Assembly: GCA_017457555.1 (NCBI GenBank)
Contig: JAFTHG010000203.1
Location: forward strand, 1 to 14,079
DNA length: 14,079 bases
From: Kiritimatiellia bacterium
GTDB taxonomy: Bacteria; Verrucomicrobiota; Kiritimatiellia; RFP12; DVOR01
Direction of reading: 5' to 3'
How positions within the stretch are numbered: position 1 is the first letter of the stretch; the number at the start of each line of letters is the position of its first letter. A program made the position numbers and the translations under genes. The notes beneath the pieces are model-generated. The model did no database searches. It was given only the letters and a program-made list of their open reading frames with translations, and was not told the origin of the DNA. Positions 1 to 8,806 of this stretch are shown piece after piece.

Positions 1-1223
1 GTCAAGGCTGCGCCACCTTCGAGCGTACCGCCAGAGAGCTCAATCTTACCAGAGATCGTCACGGTGTCAGCCACGGTCACGTTAGCAGTGCCGCAAACGT
101 CGAATGCGATGCCGCCTTCCTTAGCAATGATCTCAGATGTACCACCAATGGTCACCGTACCCTTGTTATTGGAGAGGGTGTAAGCAGCCATATTGTCAGG
201 CTTGACCAAGTTCGTACCATCCAAGGTCACGTTTTCAAGCGTGAGATTGGCGTAGTTGTTAATCAACATCTTGATCGGCTTTTCAGGATCCGTGAAGATC
301 GTGGTGGTGTTCGATGCAGCCACAGCGATAGTACCATTCTTGATGGTGACACCCGTCGAGGACTTCAAGATCTGAATACCGAGCGTTTCGGTGCCCTTCG
401 AGCCCACACCAGGGCCAACCAAGGTCAAGGTCTTGCCACCGAGGTCGATGGTCGCAGCCTTTTCAATCTTGAACGCAGAGGTTTCTGCATTTGCGAGGAG
501 CGTGACTTCAGTACCAGCAGCATAAGCTTCTGCGAAAGAAGCATACTTCGTATCGCCGACCTTAGCCACAGCAGGAATCACGGTGTAGACGTTGCCTTCC
601 TGATTGAGGATCTTATTGCCAGCAGTGACAATTTCACCATCAATCGTACCTGCCGTATGCGTGAACGTACCGCCAGTAACTTCCACATCACCGGTGATGG
701 TGCCCGTGGTATCGAGCGTCACAGTCGGCTCTGCGTAAGTGCTGTACTTGCAGACGTCGAATGCGATGCCGCCTTCAGGAGCGGTGATGGAGGTTGCACC
801 ATTGAGAGCCACCGTGCCCGAGTTGTTGGAGAGCACGTAGTTGGCCGTACCTTCTTCCTTGTAGAGGTTGGTACCGTCAAGGGTGACATCCGTCAAGGTG
901 AGGTTGGTGTAGTTGTTGATCAACATCTTGATCGGCTTCTGACCTTCCACAGCAAACGTCTTATTCGATTCTGCCACAGCGATGGTACCATTCTTGATGG
1001 TGACATTTGCAGCAGCCGTCTTAATCTGAATGCCGAGGGTAGTCGTGCCCGTAGAGCCAACGCCCTGAGGAGCAAGCGTGAGCGTCTTACCGCCGAGATC
1101 GATGGTCACATCCTTTTCGATCTTGAATGCAGGGGTTTCTGCATCAGCCAAGAGGGTGATTTCAGTACCGGCAGCATAAGCTTCTGCAAAGGAGGTGTAC
1201 TTCACACCATTTGCTTCAGCCAC
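1..1223 (-). repeat. Tandem 654-bp (218-codon) coding repeat, second copy cut by window edge
   Basis: Within the giant protein, unit 1 (570-1223, residues 1912-2129) and unit 2 (569 to beyond 1, from residue 2130) align with a shift of exactly 654 bases. Both begin VA-x5-KY and then share SFAEAYAAGTE, a TLLA.AET..FKIEK stretch, IDLGGKTLTL, VTIKNGTIAVA, KPIKMLINNY, VTLDGTNL and GGIAFDVC. DNA identity is also visibly high in these stretches. The IDLGGKTLTL and VTIKNGTI motifs are typical of right-handed beta-helix strands. Further copies may lie to the left of the window. Such in-frame repeats can change number by recombination, but that is inference. Confidence 0.9.
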
Positions 1224-4200
1224 AGCAACCGCGGCTTCCACGTCTGGTGTTTCAACCGTAGCACCGTCTGCACCAGAGTTGATGGTCACAGCCTGAAAGG
1301 GGGAGCCATCAGCGAAGATGTAACCGTCGTCAGCCTTGAGGGTGAGGGTCACATCCGTGTTGGGATCAACAGAGATGGAACCCGAAACTTCTTCACCATT
1401 GTAATACCACTTGGTGTTAGCAGGAGCAGTAGGAATCGTCACAGTGACAGCAGCCACAGCGAGCTTCACAGCGCCGTCTTCAGCAACGTACTTGAGACCT
1501 GCAGGAGCGCCTGTCAAAGCGGCAGCGACTGCTTCCGCATTGGCACAGGTGATAACCGTATCGCCAGCAACAGTAGCATAAGCGTGGTTAATTGCACCAG
1601 CAGCAGTTACATCGCCCGTCACCGTGATGGCATTTGCGAGCGTTGCGCCATCAGCGAGGGTGACGGCACCAGTAATCGAGCCGGTACCCATACCAATTGT
1701 GCCCACGACCTTAACAGGTGCAGCAATCGTAGCATTTACCGTATAGGTCGTAGCGTCAGCGATGGTAATACCACTGATGTAATCTTCAGTGGTTGAGCTT
1801 TCCGAACAAATAACGATCTTACCTGCTGCATTGCCTCTTGTACGCGCAGGGCAGTTAATCGTTCCAGTAAAGCCGTCCATATCATAGATCTTAATCGTTC
1901 CGAAGGAGCGAGAAGTATCCGGGAAGGACAATGTACCAGCACCCGTGAGAGCACCCTTGAAGTTTGCAGCAGCAGCAGCGTAACCATTGCGGAAGATCAC
2001 CGTACCTGCGACTTCAACATCAGAAAGGACGTCAATCGATGCATTGGGAAGATAAAGGTTACCATTCTCTGCGCCGAGGTCGCCAAGAACGAGCTTGGAA
2101 GCAGCATTACCATAATTGGCAAGGTTCATATCTGCGATAGAAGTAATCGCATCCAACTTCACCGTGCCGGTCCATGTGTCTGCGCTCAAGCCGGTGCAGG
2201 TCGGCTTCTGTCCGGAAGCAATGAGCGTACCCGCGCCATTGATCGCTTGAGACCACGTTCCCGTCAACTTGACCGTAGCACCTTCTGCGATCGACAAGGT
2301 CGTGCCAGCGGTGGTATTGTTGCCAGAAAGCGTTAAGGTCGTGTCCGTACCTTCTTCCACACCATCAGCGGTGGTGACCAAGATGGACATTGTGCGTGTA
2401 CCAGTGTTACCGGCCTGAACCGTGCCGGAGAAGGTGGAAGCTGCAGACTGCTTCACCGTGATGACACGCGTTCCTTCGCCATTGTCACCCCAGTCTGCAC
2501 GAAAATAACCTGTGCCCGAGAGCGTACCAATCGTGATACCAGGTGCACCGGTCACCACAATACCACCCGCACGATTGTTTTCAACTGCGAGCGGAGTCGT
2601 GAAGCCAGCAGGAATTGCATAGTGACCATCACCAGCGAATTCCAAAACACCCGTGCCCGTCAAGCGAGGAGCTTCAGCAGTACCATAAGCAGCGGTACCA
2701 GACTGATTTGTGTTTCCATTAGGAGCAATGCGTAAGCGACCATTGACAACCACATCACCAGAAGCTGCGAGGTTATCAATGTTCACGATTTCAATCGTAG
2801 CCCCTTCATTAATAGTGGTACCACCGGTGTAGGTGTTCGTCCCCGTAAGCTTAAGCGTACCGGTTCCATCTGCAACGATCTTGGAGCCGCCAAAGATAAC
2901 ACCGCTGACAACAGCCGTCATTCCTTCGTCCACGGTGAAGGTCGGCAGCGCGCCTTCGCGTGTACGGATCTTGGCTGCAACCGTTACGTCTGCGGTGTTT
3001 TCGCCATCCGCCAAGACATTGATTTCGCTTACAGAGCCATCACCAAAGTAGTCAAGAGCACCCTGACCATCACCTTCGCCAGTCACCGTTGCACCGGCAT
3101 AGAGATTCAGCGTCTTCTTATTGAGGCCGAGACGTGTGGTGCCGAGAGCAAGTTCACCCTTCACATTAATCGTTAAAGGTGCTGTATCGCCGCCATTCCA
3201 GTTCACAACATCAGAACCGGCGAGGGCCAACTTCGCGCCTGCGTTCACATTAATCGTGCCCTGCAAGCCACCATCCCAGCTGCCAGTCGCACCCTTGAAG
3301 GTGGTTACACCCGTTGACGCGGTCAACGTACCGGCCAGAATCTGGTTATTAGCAGAGAGATTGACATAACCCTTTGTAGTCAAGGTGCCGCCATTGGCGA
3401 CTTCGATTACATTGGTAATTTCTGTCGGTTCGGTTTCTGTACCGGCAGCATCAATTACGAAATTACCGGAAACGATTACCTTGTTGTCGGAAGAAATATG
3501 CTTTGTGGTCAAAGCGTTCTCACCGGCAATGGTTAAGACGTGAGTTGCAGCCGTTTCGTCAATGGTGTAAATCGTGAGATCCACCAGCGAAGCTGCCGTA
3601 TCCATCGTCAAGGTGGTGTCTGCGGCAAGTTCAATGATCACAGGATACTGAGTCAATTCTTCTGCGGTCGGCGCGGCGGTCATTGCTTCACCACCCGTCA
3701 CCCAGTTGCCAACAGTCGACCAATTCGTGTCTACAGCAGGAGTCCAGACGAAGGCCTTCTGCGAAGGCATCGTGATTGTGGTAACACCATCTTCTGTGGT
3801 AACCGTTGCTTCAACCTCACGATTATTCGGCAGGACAAAGATGACCTTTGCCGTGTCATCAGCCAACGTTACACCCGTCAGGGAAACTTCGTTGTACGTA
3901 CCGGCAAGCACCTTGAGTGTGCCACCTGCAGGAACCGTCATCGTGCCCACTTGTTCAAGCGTGAGAATGAGAACACCGTTATTCTCGGTCGTCAATGCAA
4001 GCGTATCAGCAACAGTCGCCGCCGTCAGGTCAAGCGTAGCACCATCTGCCACAATCGTGCCAGCACCGGAGAAAGCATTGGTCGGCTTGGCATTTGCATT
4101 GAAGACAAGTTTACCGGCAGAGACTGCGATTGGATTCGTGGTGGAGCCATTCCACACGAGCGTACCTTCGCCAGACTTGGTAATAGTGCCAACATCGGTT

Positions 4201-6956
4201 ACGACAGGCACTTTAACATCCAGAGATGCGCCAGAGGCGATTTCAATCACGCCACCATCAATCTTGAGTGCATTGTTATTGGTGCCATCTTCAAGGAATT
4301 CAACCGTGTTGTCGCCTGCAGTAACAGTCAACTTCGAGTCATCACCCGTGCGGATGTAGAGACCTTCCGATTCGTACGCATTAGCAACACGCGAGAGCTG
4401 AATCTTGGAGCCATTGGCCATTGAAACAGAGTTCACCTTAATGTATCCGCCAGCCGTAGCCGTCGTTTGCAGAACGCCACCATCCAAGACGATGTGAGGG
4501 GCATTATTACCATTGAAGAGGTTCACACCCTTGATGATAATCGTTCCGCCATCCGTTGCCTTGACATAGCCATCATTTGGCATACGATTCATCTGATGGT
4601 TGGTACCGATGAATTGAATCTTTGCATTCGCACCAGTAACCAACACAGGCTTGTCAGCAGTGGCGGTTACATTCTGGAAAGTAATATCAACATTTAATTG
4701 ACCATTCGCAACAATCAACTGACGACCATCAAGAATTGCAAGCGAGGTCGGGGTCTGCGTGTCATCGCCCGTCTTTTTGATAACGTCAATGTCTGCGAGT
4801 TTACCTGGCACATCTGCCAATGCACTTGCGGTAGCATAGGTGGCGGTGCCGGTGACACCGGCAGCATCAATTGTGCCAATATTGGCAAGATTTTCTGTGG
4901 AGGAAGCAATCGTCACATTGCCCGTAGAGATCACCTTGATCGCTGCGAAGGTTGCGGCCTCATCAATCGTCAGGGTCACGCCATCTGCGAGTGTGATTTC
5001 TGCGATTGTCATCTCGCCACCGGTCAAACCGAGAGCAGAAAGCGTGGTGTCTGCATCCGCAGAAGCTGTTACCGTGGTGTAAGTGGCTTCACCATAACCA
5101 ACATACTTAATGTAGAGACCACCAGCCTCCGTCACGAGCGCATATTCACCCACATTGACAGGAGAAGCCACAGCCGTTGCTGTAATACCACTTTCCGTCG
5201 TGGTGATTGTTGCATTATTTGCGACAGAGAATGTTGCAGAGGAAGAAGCGAAGCCAATCAACTTACGCGTCTTCACTTCCACACCCGTCAATGTGCTGTC
5301 ACCGAGATCGAGCACAAGCCCCTTAATTGTCTGCGTACCGCTCAGCGCACCGGTATAATTCACGCTGCCATTTTTGCCGAGCGTGTAGTTGAAACTCACA
5401 TTACAATCTGCCTGGAAGTCAATACCATTTTCTGCCAAGCAGAGGACATTGTGCGTACCACCATTACTACCACTTGCATACGATTTGATGGTAACCTTAG
5501 AGGTTTCATCCACGCGCCAATCGGAATCTGCCTGAACTTTATTGAACCCCTCAATGGATAAGTGTACGCCATTTGCGGCACCAAACCGAGATTCCCAACC
5601 TTCAAGCTGAGGCACTGTAATGGTCTTGTAACCATCGCTGCCAACCGTGATCGTATCTACCAGTTTAGCACCATCAACAATCGTTGCAGTCCAAAGATTT
5701 GAATTAGCAGTACCGGGAACCTTCTCTCCTCCCATTGCAGTCCACGTTTCCGTTACGTCTTCACCAATGGTTACGGTAGAGAGCGTATACCAGTTCGCAA
5801 TCGTTTCCCAGTTAGCATCGGTCGTGCCACGGAAAATCAGAGGATAGGTATACCCCATCACGGTGTGATTCTGAGTTTCAATCGCCTCGGTATATTCACC
5901 AAGGGTTCCGGTGTTAATCACCTGAATAGCAGCAATACCGCCGTGGGAACTGTTGGCATTTGCGCCACCTACAATTGAGAGGTCGCCAGTAAGACCATCT
6001 AAACGAAGTGCGTTTGTGCCATACACAGCGACTTGAGAGTGCGATGCGCCCCACGTATCGGAACTTGCCGCTGCATAACCCGTGCCTTCAGTGTAGGTTT
6101 CAGAGCCGATATATTCGGTGCCATTAATGGTAACAGGATTAAATGCGCAGTCTTCTGTATCCGTCGCACAATAAACAATCACAGAGTACTGCGAGAAAGG
6201 AATCCCCTTTAACGTGACCTGCGCCTTGTTGCCACCATCGTCTAAGTAACCATCCAGATAAGCATCCGTTGCATCTGCCCAACCCCACGTGGTGGCAGAG
6301 GCGTAACTCAAATCAATCGCGATATCCTTTGTAGCAGAGCTGCTCCACATAGACAATACTTTTTTGGTGCCAGTAGCCCCCGTGACATTATTCCAATCGC
6401 CAGCAGCATAGATACCAGAGTAGTATCCAGTCACAGCAGTCGAATCACCAAAGTTAATGCTGATTGCTTCCTTATCGGTGGTATATTCATGAAGCCCAGA
6501 AGTGTAGGATGTGTGTATGACACCATTCGACAATTCAACATTACATGTCGAAGCAGCACCCGCCTCATTACACTTAACCGTCAACACGGCAAGGAGCGTT
6601 TTACCGGCATAGGATTCAGGGATATTTGACAAAGTATAAACATGCAGATATTTACTGCCGCCACTATACCCTTCATGAACGTCCGATGCGACGGTTGTGC
6701 TCGTTGCAGGATCAACCAAGATTACCTGCGAGATATCCGAGCGTTGTCCACCGGTCTGATAAAGAATCGTAACGGTGAACTCTGTCACAGCAGGCGTCGG
6801 CATCAAAACCGGACAGGTTACATCTGCATATTCAGCGGATGTAATCGAGTACGATGGCATCGCCGGATATGTCGTCACTTCTGCCCACATCCAGCCTGTA
6901 AATGCTGCCAGGGCAAGGGTCAGCAGGCCTTTTAAGTATGAATATGATCGTTTCAT
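1..6956 (-). CDS. Giant secreted beta-helix/autotransporter-like repeat protein, 3' end beyond window
   Basis: An open frame of 2,318 codons runs from the ATG at 6956 off the left edge, so stop and C-terminus are missing. The start is supported by a GGAG ribosome site 7 nt upstream and a good promoter. Residues 1-25 form a signal peptide (MKRSYSYLKG, then a hydrophobic stretch ending WMWA). Residues 26-160 look like a beta-rich domain. Residues about 163-345 form a module that starts SINFGDS and ends GGIAAIQVINTG. The rest is a long Ala/Gly/Thr/Val-rich passenger of short beta-strand repeats. It includes W...NW motifs near residues 373-390 and 1067-1087, and a near-consensus autotransporter passenger repeat (LKLTGTNTYTGGTTINEG) near 1365-1385. 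An Ig/InlB-like segment follows near 1836-1886, then two 218-residue repeats. By family this should be exported and act at or outside the cell surface, perhaps as an adhesin. Anchor type and ligand cannot be seen. Gene reality is near certain; function is inferred. Confidence 0.9.
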   Translation of the reverse strand, partial: MKRSYSYLKGLLTLALAAFTGWMWAEVTTYPAMPSYSITSAEYADVTCPVLMPTPAVTEFTVTILYQTGGQRSDISQVILVDPATSTTVASDVHEGYSGGSKYLHVYTLSNIPESYAGKTLLAVLTVKCNEAGAASTCNVELSNGVIHTSYTSGLHEYTTDKEAISINFGDSTAVTGYYSGIYAAGDWNNVTGATGTKKVLSMWSSSATKDIAIDLSYASATTWGWADATDAYLDGYLDDGGNKAQVTLKGIPFSQYSVIVYCATDTEDCAFNPVTINGTEYIGSETYTEGTGYAAASSDTWGASHSQVAVYGTNALRLDGLTGDLSIVGGANANSSHGGIAAIQVINTGTLGEYTEAIETQNHTVMGYTYPLIFRGTTDANWETIANWYTLSTVTIGEDVTETWTAMGGEKVPGTANSNLWTATIVDGAKLVDTITVGSDGYKTITVPQLEGWESRFGAANGVHLSIEGFNKVQADSDWRVDETSKVTIKSYASGSNGGTHNVLCLAENGIDFQADCNVSFNYTLGKNGSVNYTGALSGTQTIKGLVLDLGDSTLTGVEVKTRKLIGFASSSATFSVANNATITTTESGITATAVASPVNVGEYALVTEAGGLYIKYVGYGEATYTTVTASADADTTLSALGLTGGEMTIAEITLADGVTLTIDEAATFAAIKVISTGNVTIASSTENLANIGTIDAAGVTGTATYATASALADVPGKLADIDVIKKTGDDTQTPTSLAILDGRQLIVANGQLNVDITFQNVTATADKPVLVTGANAKIQFIGTNHQMNRMPNDGYVKATDGGTIIIKGVNLFNGNNAPHIVLDGGVLQTTATAGGYIKVNSVSMANGSKIQLSRVANAYESEGLYIRTGDDSKLTVTAGDNTVEFLEDGTNNNALKIDGGVIEIASGASLDVKVPVVTDVGTITKSGEGTLVWNGSTTNPIAVSAGKLVFNANAKPTNAFSGAGTIVADGATLDLTAATVADTLALTTENNGVLILTLEQVGTMTVPAGGTLKVLAGTYNEVSLTGVTLADDTAKVIFVLPNNREVEATVTTEDGVTTITMPSQKAFVWTPAVDTNWSTVGNWVTGGEAMTAAPTAEELTQYPVIIELAADTTLTMDTAASLVDLTIYTIDETAATHVLTIAGENALTTKHISSDNKVIVSGNFVIDAAGTETEPTEITNVIEVANGGTLTTKGYVNLSANNQILAGTLTASTGVTTFKGATGSWDGGLQGTINVNAGAKLALAGSDVVNWNGGDTAPLTINVKGELALGTTRLGLNKKTLNLYAGATVTGEGDGQGALDYFGDGSVSEINVLADGENTADVTVAAKIRTREGALPTFTVDEGMTAVVSGVIFGGSKIVADGTGTLKLTGTNTYTGGTTINEGATIEIVNIDNLAASGDVVVNGRLRIAPNGNTNQSGTAAYGTAEAPRLTGTGVLEFAGDGHYAIPAGFTTPLAVENNRAGGIVVTGAPGITIGTLSGTGYFRADWGDNGEGTRVITVKQSAASTFSGTVQAGNTGTRTMSILVTTADGVEEGTDTTLTLSGNNTTAGTTLSIAEGATVKLTGTWSQAINGAGTLIASGQKPTCTGLSADTWTGTVKLDAITSIADMNLANYGNAASKLVLGDLGAENGNLYLPNASIDVLSDVEVAGTVIFRNGYAAAAANFKGALTGAGTLSFPDTSRSFGTIKIYDMDGFTGTINCPARTRGNAAGKIVICSESSTTEDYISGITIADATTYTVNATIAAPVKVVGTIGMGTGSITGAVTLADGATLANAITVTGDVTAAGAINHAYATVAGDTVITCANAEAVAAALTGAPAGLKYVAEDGAVKLAVAAVTVTIPTAPANTKWYYNGEEVSGSISVDPNTDVTLTLKADDGYIFADGSPFQAVTINSGADGATVETPDVEAAVAVAEANGVKYTSFAEAYAAGTEITLLADAETPAFKIEKDVTIDLGGKTLTLAPQGVGSTGTTTLGIQIKTAAANVTIKNGTIAVAESNKTFAVEGQKPIKMLINNYTNLTLTDVTLDGTNLYKEEGTANYVLSNNSGTVALNGATSITAPEGGIAFDVCKYSTYAEPTVTLDTTGTITGDVEVTGGTFTHTAGTIDGEIVTAGNKILNQEGNVYTVIPAVAKVGDTKYASFAEAYAAGTEVTLLANAETSAFKIEKAATIDLGGKTLTLVGPGVGSKGTETLGIQILKSSTGVTIKNGTIAVAASNTTTIFTDPEKPIKMLINNYANLTLENVTLDGTNLVKPDNMAAYTLSNNKGTVTIGGTSEIIAKEGGIAFDVCGTANVTVADTVTISGKIELSGGTLEGGAAL

Positions 6957-7033
6957 ATTACTGCTCCATGATTGTGTTTTTGAAAGTCAAAAGACGCCCT
7001 CCAAAAAAGAGAGCTTCTCCACGTTTCGTCTAA

Positions 7034-7062
7034 AGTGTACTCCTTTATAAAGCAGATGTCAA
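7034..7062 (-). promoter_or_regulatory. Sigma70-type promoter of the giant secreted-protein gene
   Basis: Read on the minus strand, a perfect -35 TTGACA (7057-7062) is followed by a 17-base spacer and TACACT (7034-7039), a 4-of-6 match to TATAAT. The predicted start near 7027 would give a leader of about 70 bases before the ATG at 6956. The leader carries the GGAG ribosome site. The promoter means this gene need not depend on read-through from the phage-like genes upstream. Assignment rests on consensus and spacing only. Confidence 0.65.
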
Positions 7063-7150
7063 GCACTGTCACTGTGGGGAGACCGCAAAGACGCAAATGG
7101 GTGCGGTGCTCACTCCGTCCGAGACAGATTGACACCGCCCCTGCCAAGCA

Positions 7151-7283
7151 TGTGGGTGGCTGCGTTACAGTGGCCAGTGGCGAGTGGCACGTGGCGCGTG
7201 GCGAGTAGAGCACTGCCAGTGTGGGTGGCTACGGCGCAGTGGCGCGTGGCGAGTGGCGCGTGGCGAGTACAGGACTGCCAGTG
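7151..7283. repeat. NNGTGGC heptamer arrays within a duplicated ~65-bp unit
   Basis: On the plus strand, array A (7168-7209) reads CAGTGGC, CAGTGGC, GAGTGGC, ACGTGGC, GCGTGGC, GAGTAGA. Array B (7237-7271) reads CAGTGGC, GCGTGGC, GAGTGGC, GCGTGGC, GAGTACA. Each array is preceded by TGTGGGTGGCTrCG (7151 and 7220) and followed by ACTGCCAGTG (7212 and 7274), so a larger unit is duplicated head to tail. A degenerate piece resembling the unit edge (GCACTGTCACTGTGGG) lies near 7063-7078. The first two bases of the heptamer vary and GTGGC is fixed. The pattern resembles the short tandemly repeated heptanucleotide families described in cyanobacteria, but the word differs. Confidence 0.85.
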
Positions 7284-7358
7284 GTTATTGGAATGTTGAT
7301 ATTAGTGGGTTTCGCGGTGGTTGTGTAATTTTTTGTGCAATTTGTTTGCAATGGAGTT

Positions 7359-8696
7359 TTAAAGATTTCCGAGGTCAATCGCTGGTTTAGGTGTGGGATT
7401 GACTGGAGGCGTGGCCGGTGGTGTGGTTGGTGTGGCCGGTGGTGTGGGTGTGGTGGGTAGTGTGGCGGGCTTCTGGCCATGGGCGGGTGAGATTGGCATG
7501 AAGACTCCTGCTTGTTCGTAGAGGCCTTGTGCTTGGGCAAGGAGGAAGTTGGCCAGGTAGCCGAAGTTGCCAGACTGGAGTTCTTGAAGTTTAAGTGCTT
7601 TGTCTTCTTCCGAAAGTGTTTTGTTGTTTCGGATGGCGGTTTCAGCGATGGTGCGTTCCATTTCGTTCATGGTGCCGCCGATGGCGAGTTTCTGTGCTAG
7701 TGAGATATACTCATTGGCACGTTTGGCGAGATCTTGTGTATTGCTCCCTTTCTGGCCTGCGGCGAGGACTTGGCCGGTGGCGGTGATGCGTGCGACGTTT
7801 TCTTGGGCGTCTTTGTTCATCTGGGCGATGGAGAGTGCTTGGTCGTGTCCATATTTGGCGGCGTTGGCATTGACCATGGCAATGCGTTCTTGGGATGCGA
7901 GTTCATTCGCTTTGGCTGCGGCAGCTTTATCTGCGAGGGCGATGCGGCGTGCGTGTTCTTCGTCCTTACGGTGGGTTTCGAGTGCTTCTTGATAGGCGCG
8001 TTGGTCGGAGGTTTGGCCAGAGTATCCGCGCTTGCGGTCCCACTTATCCTTAATCGCCTTCTGGTTGTCGGACATTTCGGCGTCTTTCGTCAGCATGCCG
8101 TAGCGAATTTTATTGCGCATGCGTTCTGCGCGAAGTGCGGTGTCTAAGTTTTGTGTGGAGGCGCGATCAAGCGTCTTTGCCCAACGTCGTTTGGCCAGAT
8201 CTTCATTGGTCAGTTGTTGAGACTCAACGTAGGTGTTGCCGCGTGCACGGTTGGCTGGATTGAGTACGGTTTGGTCGCCTGCGTCGAGGCGGCGACGTTC
8301 TTCTGGCGTGAGCGTTCGATCGTAGGTGACGGTGTTGGTTATGTTGCCTTTGTCGTCGACGACGTACTTCTTGCCGTTGATGACGGTGGAGCCGAGGTTA
8401 CGATCATCCATGACGCCGACATCCTTGTGGATGCCCCAGCCGACATGTTTAACGTCTTCGTCGATTTGAGAGTTGATTACGTTATCGCGCTTGTGTCGCC
8501 GTTGCACTTCCTTGAGTGCTTCGGTGAGTTCGTCCTGTTTCTTTGGAGCTTGGCCAACGACGGGTTCAAGATTAACGATTTGGCCCGTCTTCCTGCTGAC
8601 CGGATAACGGTTGTTGTCGTATTCGTCGGTCGTGGTTGTGGAGTAGCCGTAACCGTAAGTGCGAGAATTAAAACGGGTGCGAGGATTAGTAGCCAT
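7359..8696 (-). CDS. Coiled-coil, Pro/Thr-tailed phage-like protein, probable internal virion or structural protein
   Basis: The gene encodes 445 residues from the ATG at 8696 (MATNPRTRFNSRTYGYGYS...). A TTG at 8708 in frame would add four residues, but the ATG has GGAA at a fitting distance (6 bases) and is preferred. The N-terminal 30 residues are rich in Tyr, Ser, Thr and Arg and look disordered. Residues about 200-310 are a strongly charged, Ala-rich helical stretch with coiled-coil character (KDEEHARRIALADKAAAAKA). The last 35 residues or so carry a Pro/Thr tail with PPATP repeated, ending AIDLGNL. No signal peptide, TM segment or enzyme motif is seen. Position after the polyvalent and lysis-type genes on the same strand suggests a phage late protein, such as an ejected or scaffold-like component. 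The family is not recognised. Coding is well supported; the role is a guess from context. Confidence 0.8.
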   Translation of the reverse strand: MATNPRTRFNSRTYGYGYSTTTTDEYDNNRYPVSRKTGQIVNLEPVVGQAPKKQDELTEALKEVQRRHKRDNVINSQIDEDVKHVGWGIHKDVGVMDDRNLGSTVINGKKYVVDDKGNITNTVTYDRTLTPEERRRLDAGDQTVLNPANRARGNTYVESQQLTNEDLAKRRWAKTLDRASTQNLDTALRAERMRNKIRYGMLTKDAEMSDNQKAIKDKWDRKRGYSGQTSDQRAYQEALETHRKDEEHARRIALADKAAAAKANELASQERIAMVNANAAKYGHDQALSIAQMNKDAQENVARITATGQVLAAGQKGSNTQDLAKRANEYISLAQKLAIGGTMNEMERTIAETAIRNNKTLSEEDKALKLQELQSGNFGYLANFLLAQAQGLYEQAGVFMPISPAHGQKPATLPTTPTPPATPTTPPATPPVNPTPKPAIDLGNL

Positions 8697-8705
8697 AATA
8701 GATTC

Positions 8706-8719
8706 CAATTATGAATTAC
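8706..8719. repeat. Two-unit relic of the GAATTAC heptamer
   Basis: On the plus strand CAATTAT is followed directly by GAATTAC, the same heptamer as in the array at 9140-9174. It sits about 10 bases upstream of the ATG of the 445-aa gene and touches its probable ribosome site. Two units alone could be chance, but the match to the neighbouring array and the same placement upstream of a start codon make common origin plausible. Confidence 0.5.
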
Positions 8720-8752
8720 GTGGAGGATTGCGAAATTCTTCTGTGAATGGAA

Positions 8753-8785
8753 CGCGCTTATGCGCGAATGAGTCGGCTTTCGCCG
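8753..8785 (-). other. Two adjacent tetraloop hairpins in the leader of the 445-aa gene
   Basis: In transcript sense the first hairpin is CGGC-GAAA-GCCG (8774-8785), a GNRA-type tetraloop on a 4-bp GC stem. The second is CGCGC-ATAA-GCGCG (8753-8766), a 5-bp GC stem. They lie between the stop of the 109-aa gene and the start of the 445-aa gene, about 57 bases upstream of the latter. No T-run follows, so they do not look like a terminator. They could stabilise or pause the mRNA or space translation of the two genes. Such short stems also arise by chance in GC-rich stretches. Confidence 0.4.
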
Positions 8786-8806
8786 GAGGAAGGGGTCGGT
8801 GGGCTG

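Larger units (their letters stand above)
6957..7358. other. Gene-free spacer between phage-like block and giant surface-protein gene
   Basis: No convincing gene is seen in these 402 bases on either strand. From right to left the spacer holds about 75 bases with a weak short inverted repeat (TGCAA/TTGCA near 7337-7351), which lacks a proper T-run and is not called as a terminator. Next come two heptamer-built repeat units (7151-7283), then about 90 bases of unassigned sequence, the promoter at 7034-7062 and a roughly 70-base 5' leader of the giant gene. No tRNA, integrase remnant or clear attachment-site duplication was found by eye. Confidence 0.6.

Noticed and set aside
657..1796. A 379-codon plus-strand open frame opposite the giant gene
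   Set aside because: Its translation is Cys/His/Arg/Ser-rich with no fold-like pattern and no ribosome site, while the minus strand encodes clear repeats and motifs. The same holds for 3540-4424, 3706-4359 and 4698-5561.
7151..7283. CRISPR array
   Set aside because: The repeated words are 7 bases long with no unique spacers between constant repeats, and no cas gene is near.
7330..7358. Intrinsic terminator after the 445-aa gene
   Set aside because: The only inverted repeat is 5 bp (TGCAA/TTGCA) and is AT-rich, with A-rich rather than T-rich sequence after it in transcript sense.
7184..7390. Small plus- and minus-strand frames across the GTGGC repeat region
   Set aside because: Their peptides simply translate the heptamers (for example ARGAWRV and HSPRAT), without a ribosome site or conserved start; the DNA is better explained as repeats.
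7359..8708. TTG at 8708 as start of the 445-aa gene
   Set aside because: It would overlap the GGAA that serves the ATG at 8696, and has no ribosome site of its own.
7600..8714. Several plus-strand open frames (130-187 codons) opposite the 445-aa gene
   Set aside because: They mirror an Ala- and charge-rich minus-strand coding sequence and give Phe/Cys/Trp-rich products without recognisable features.
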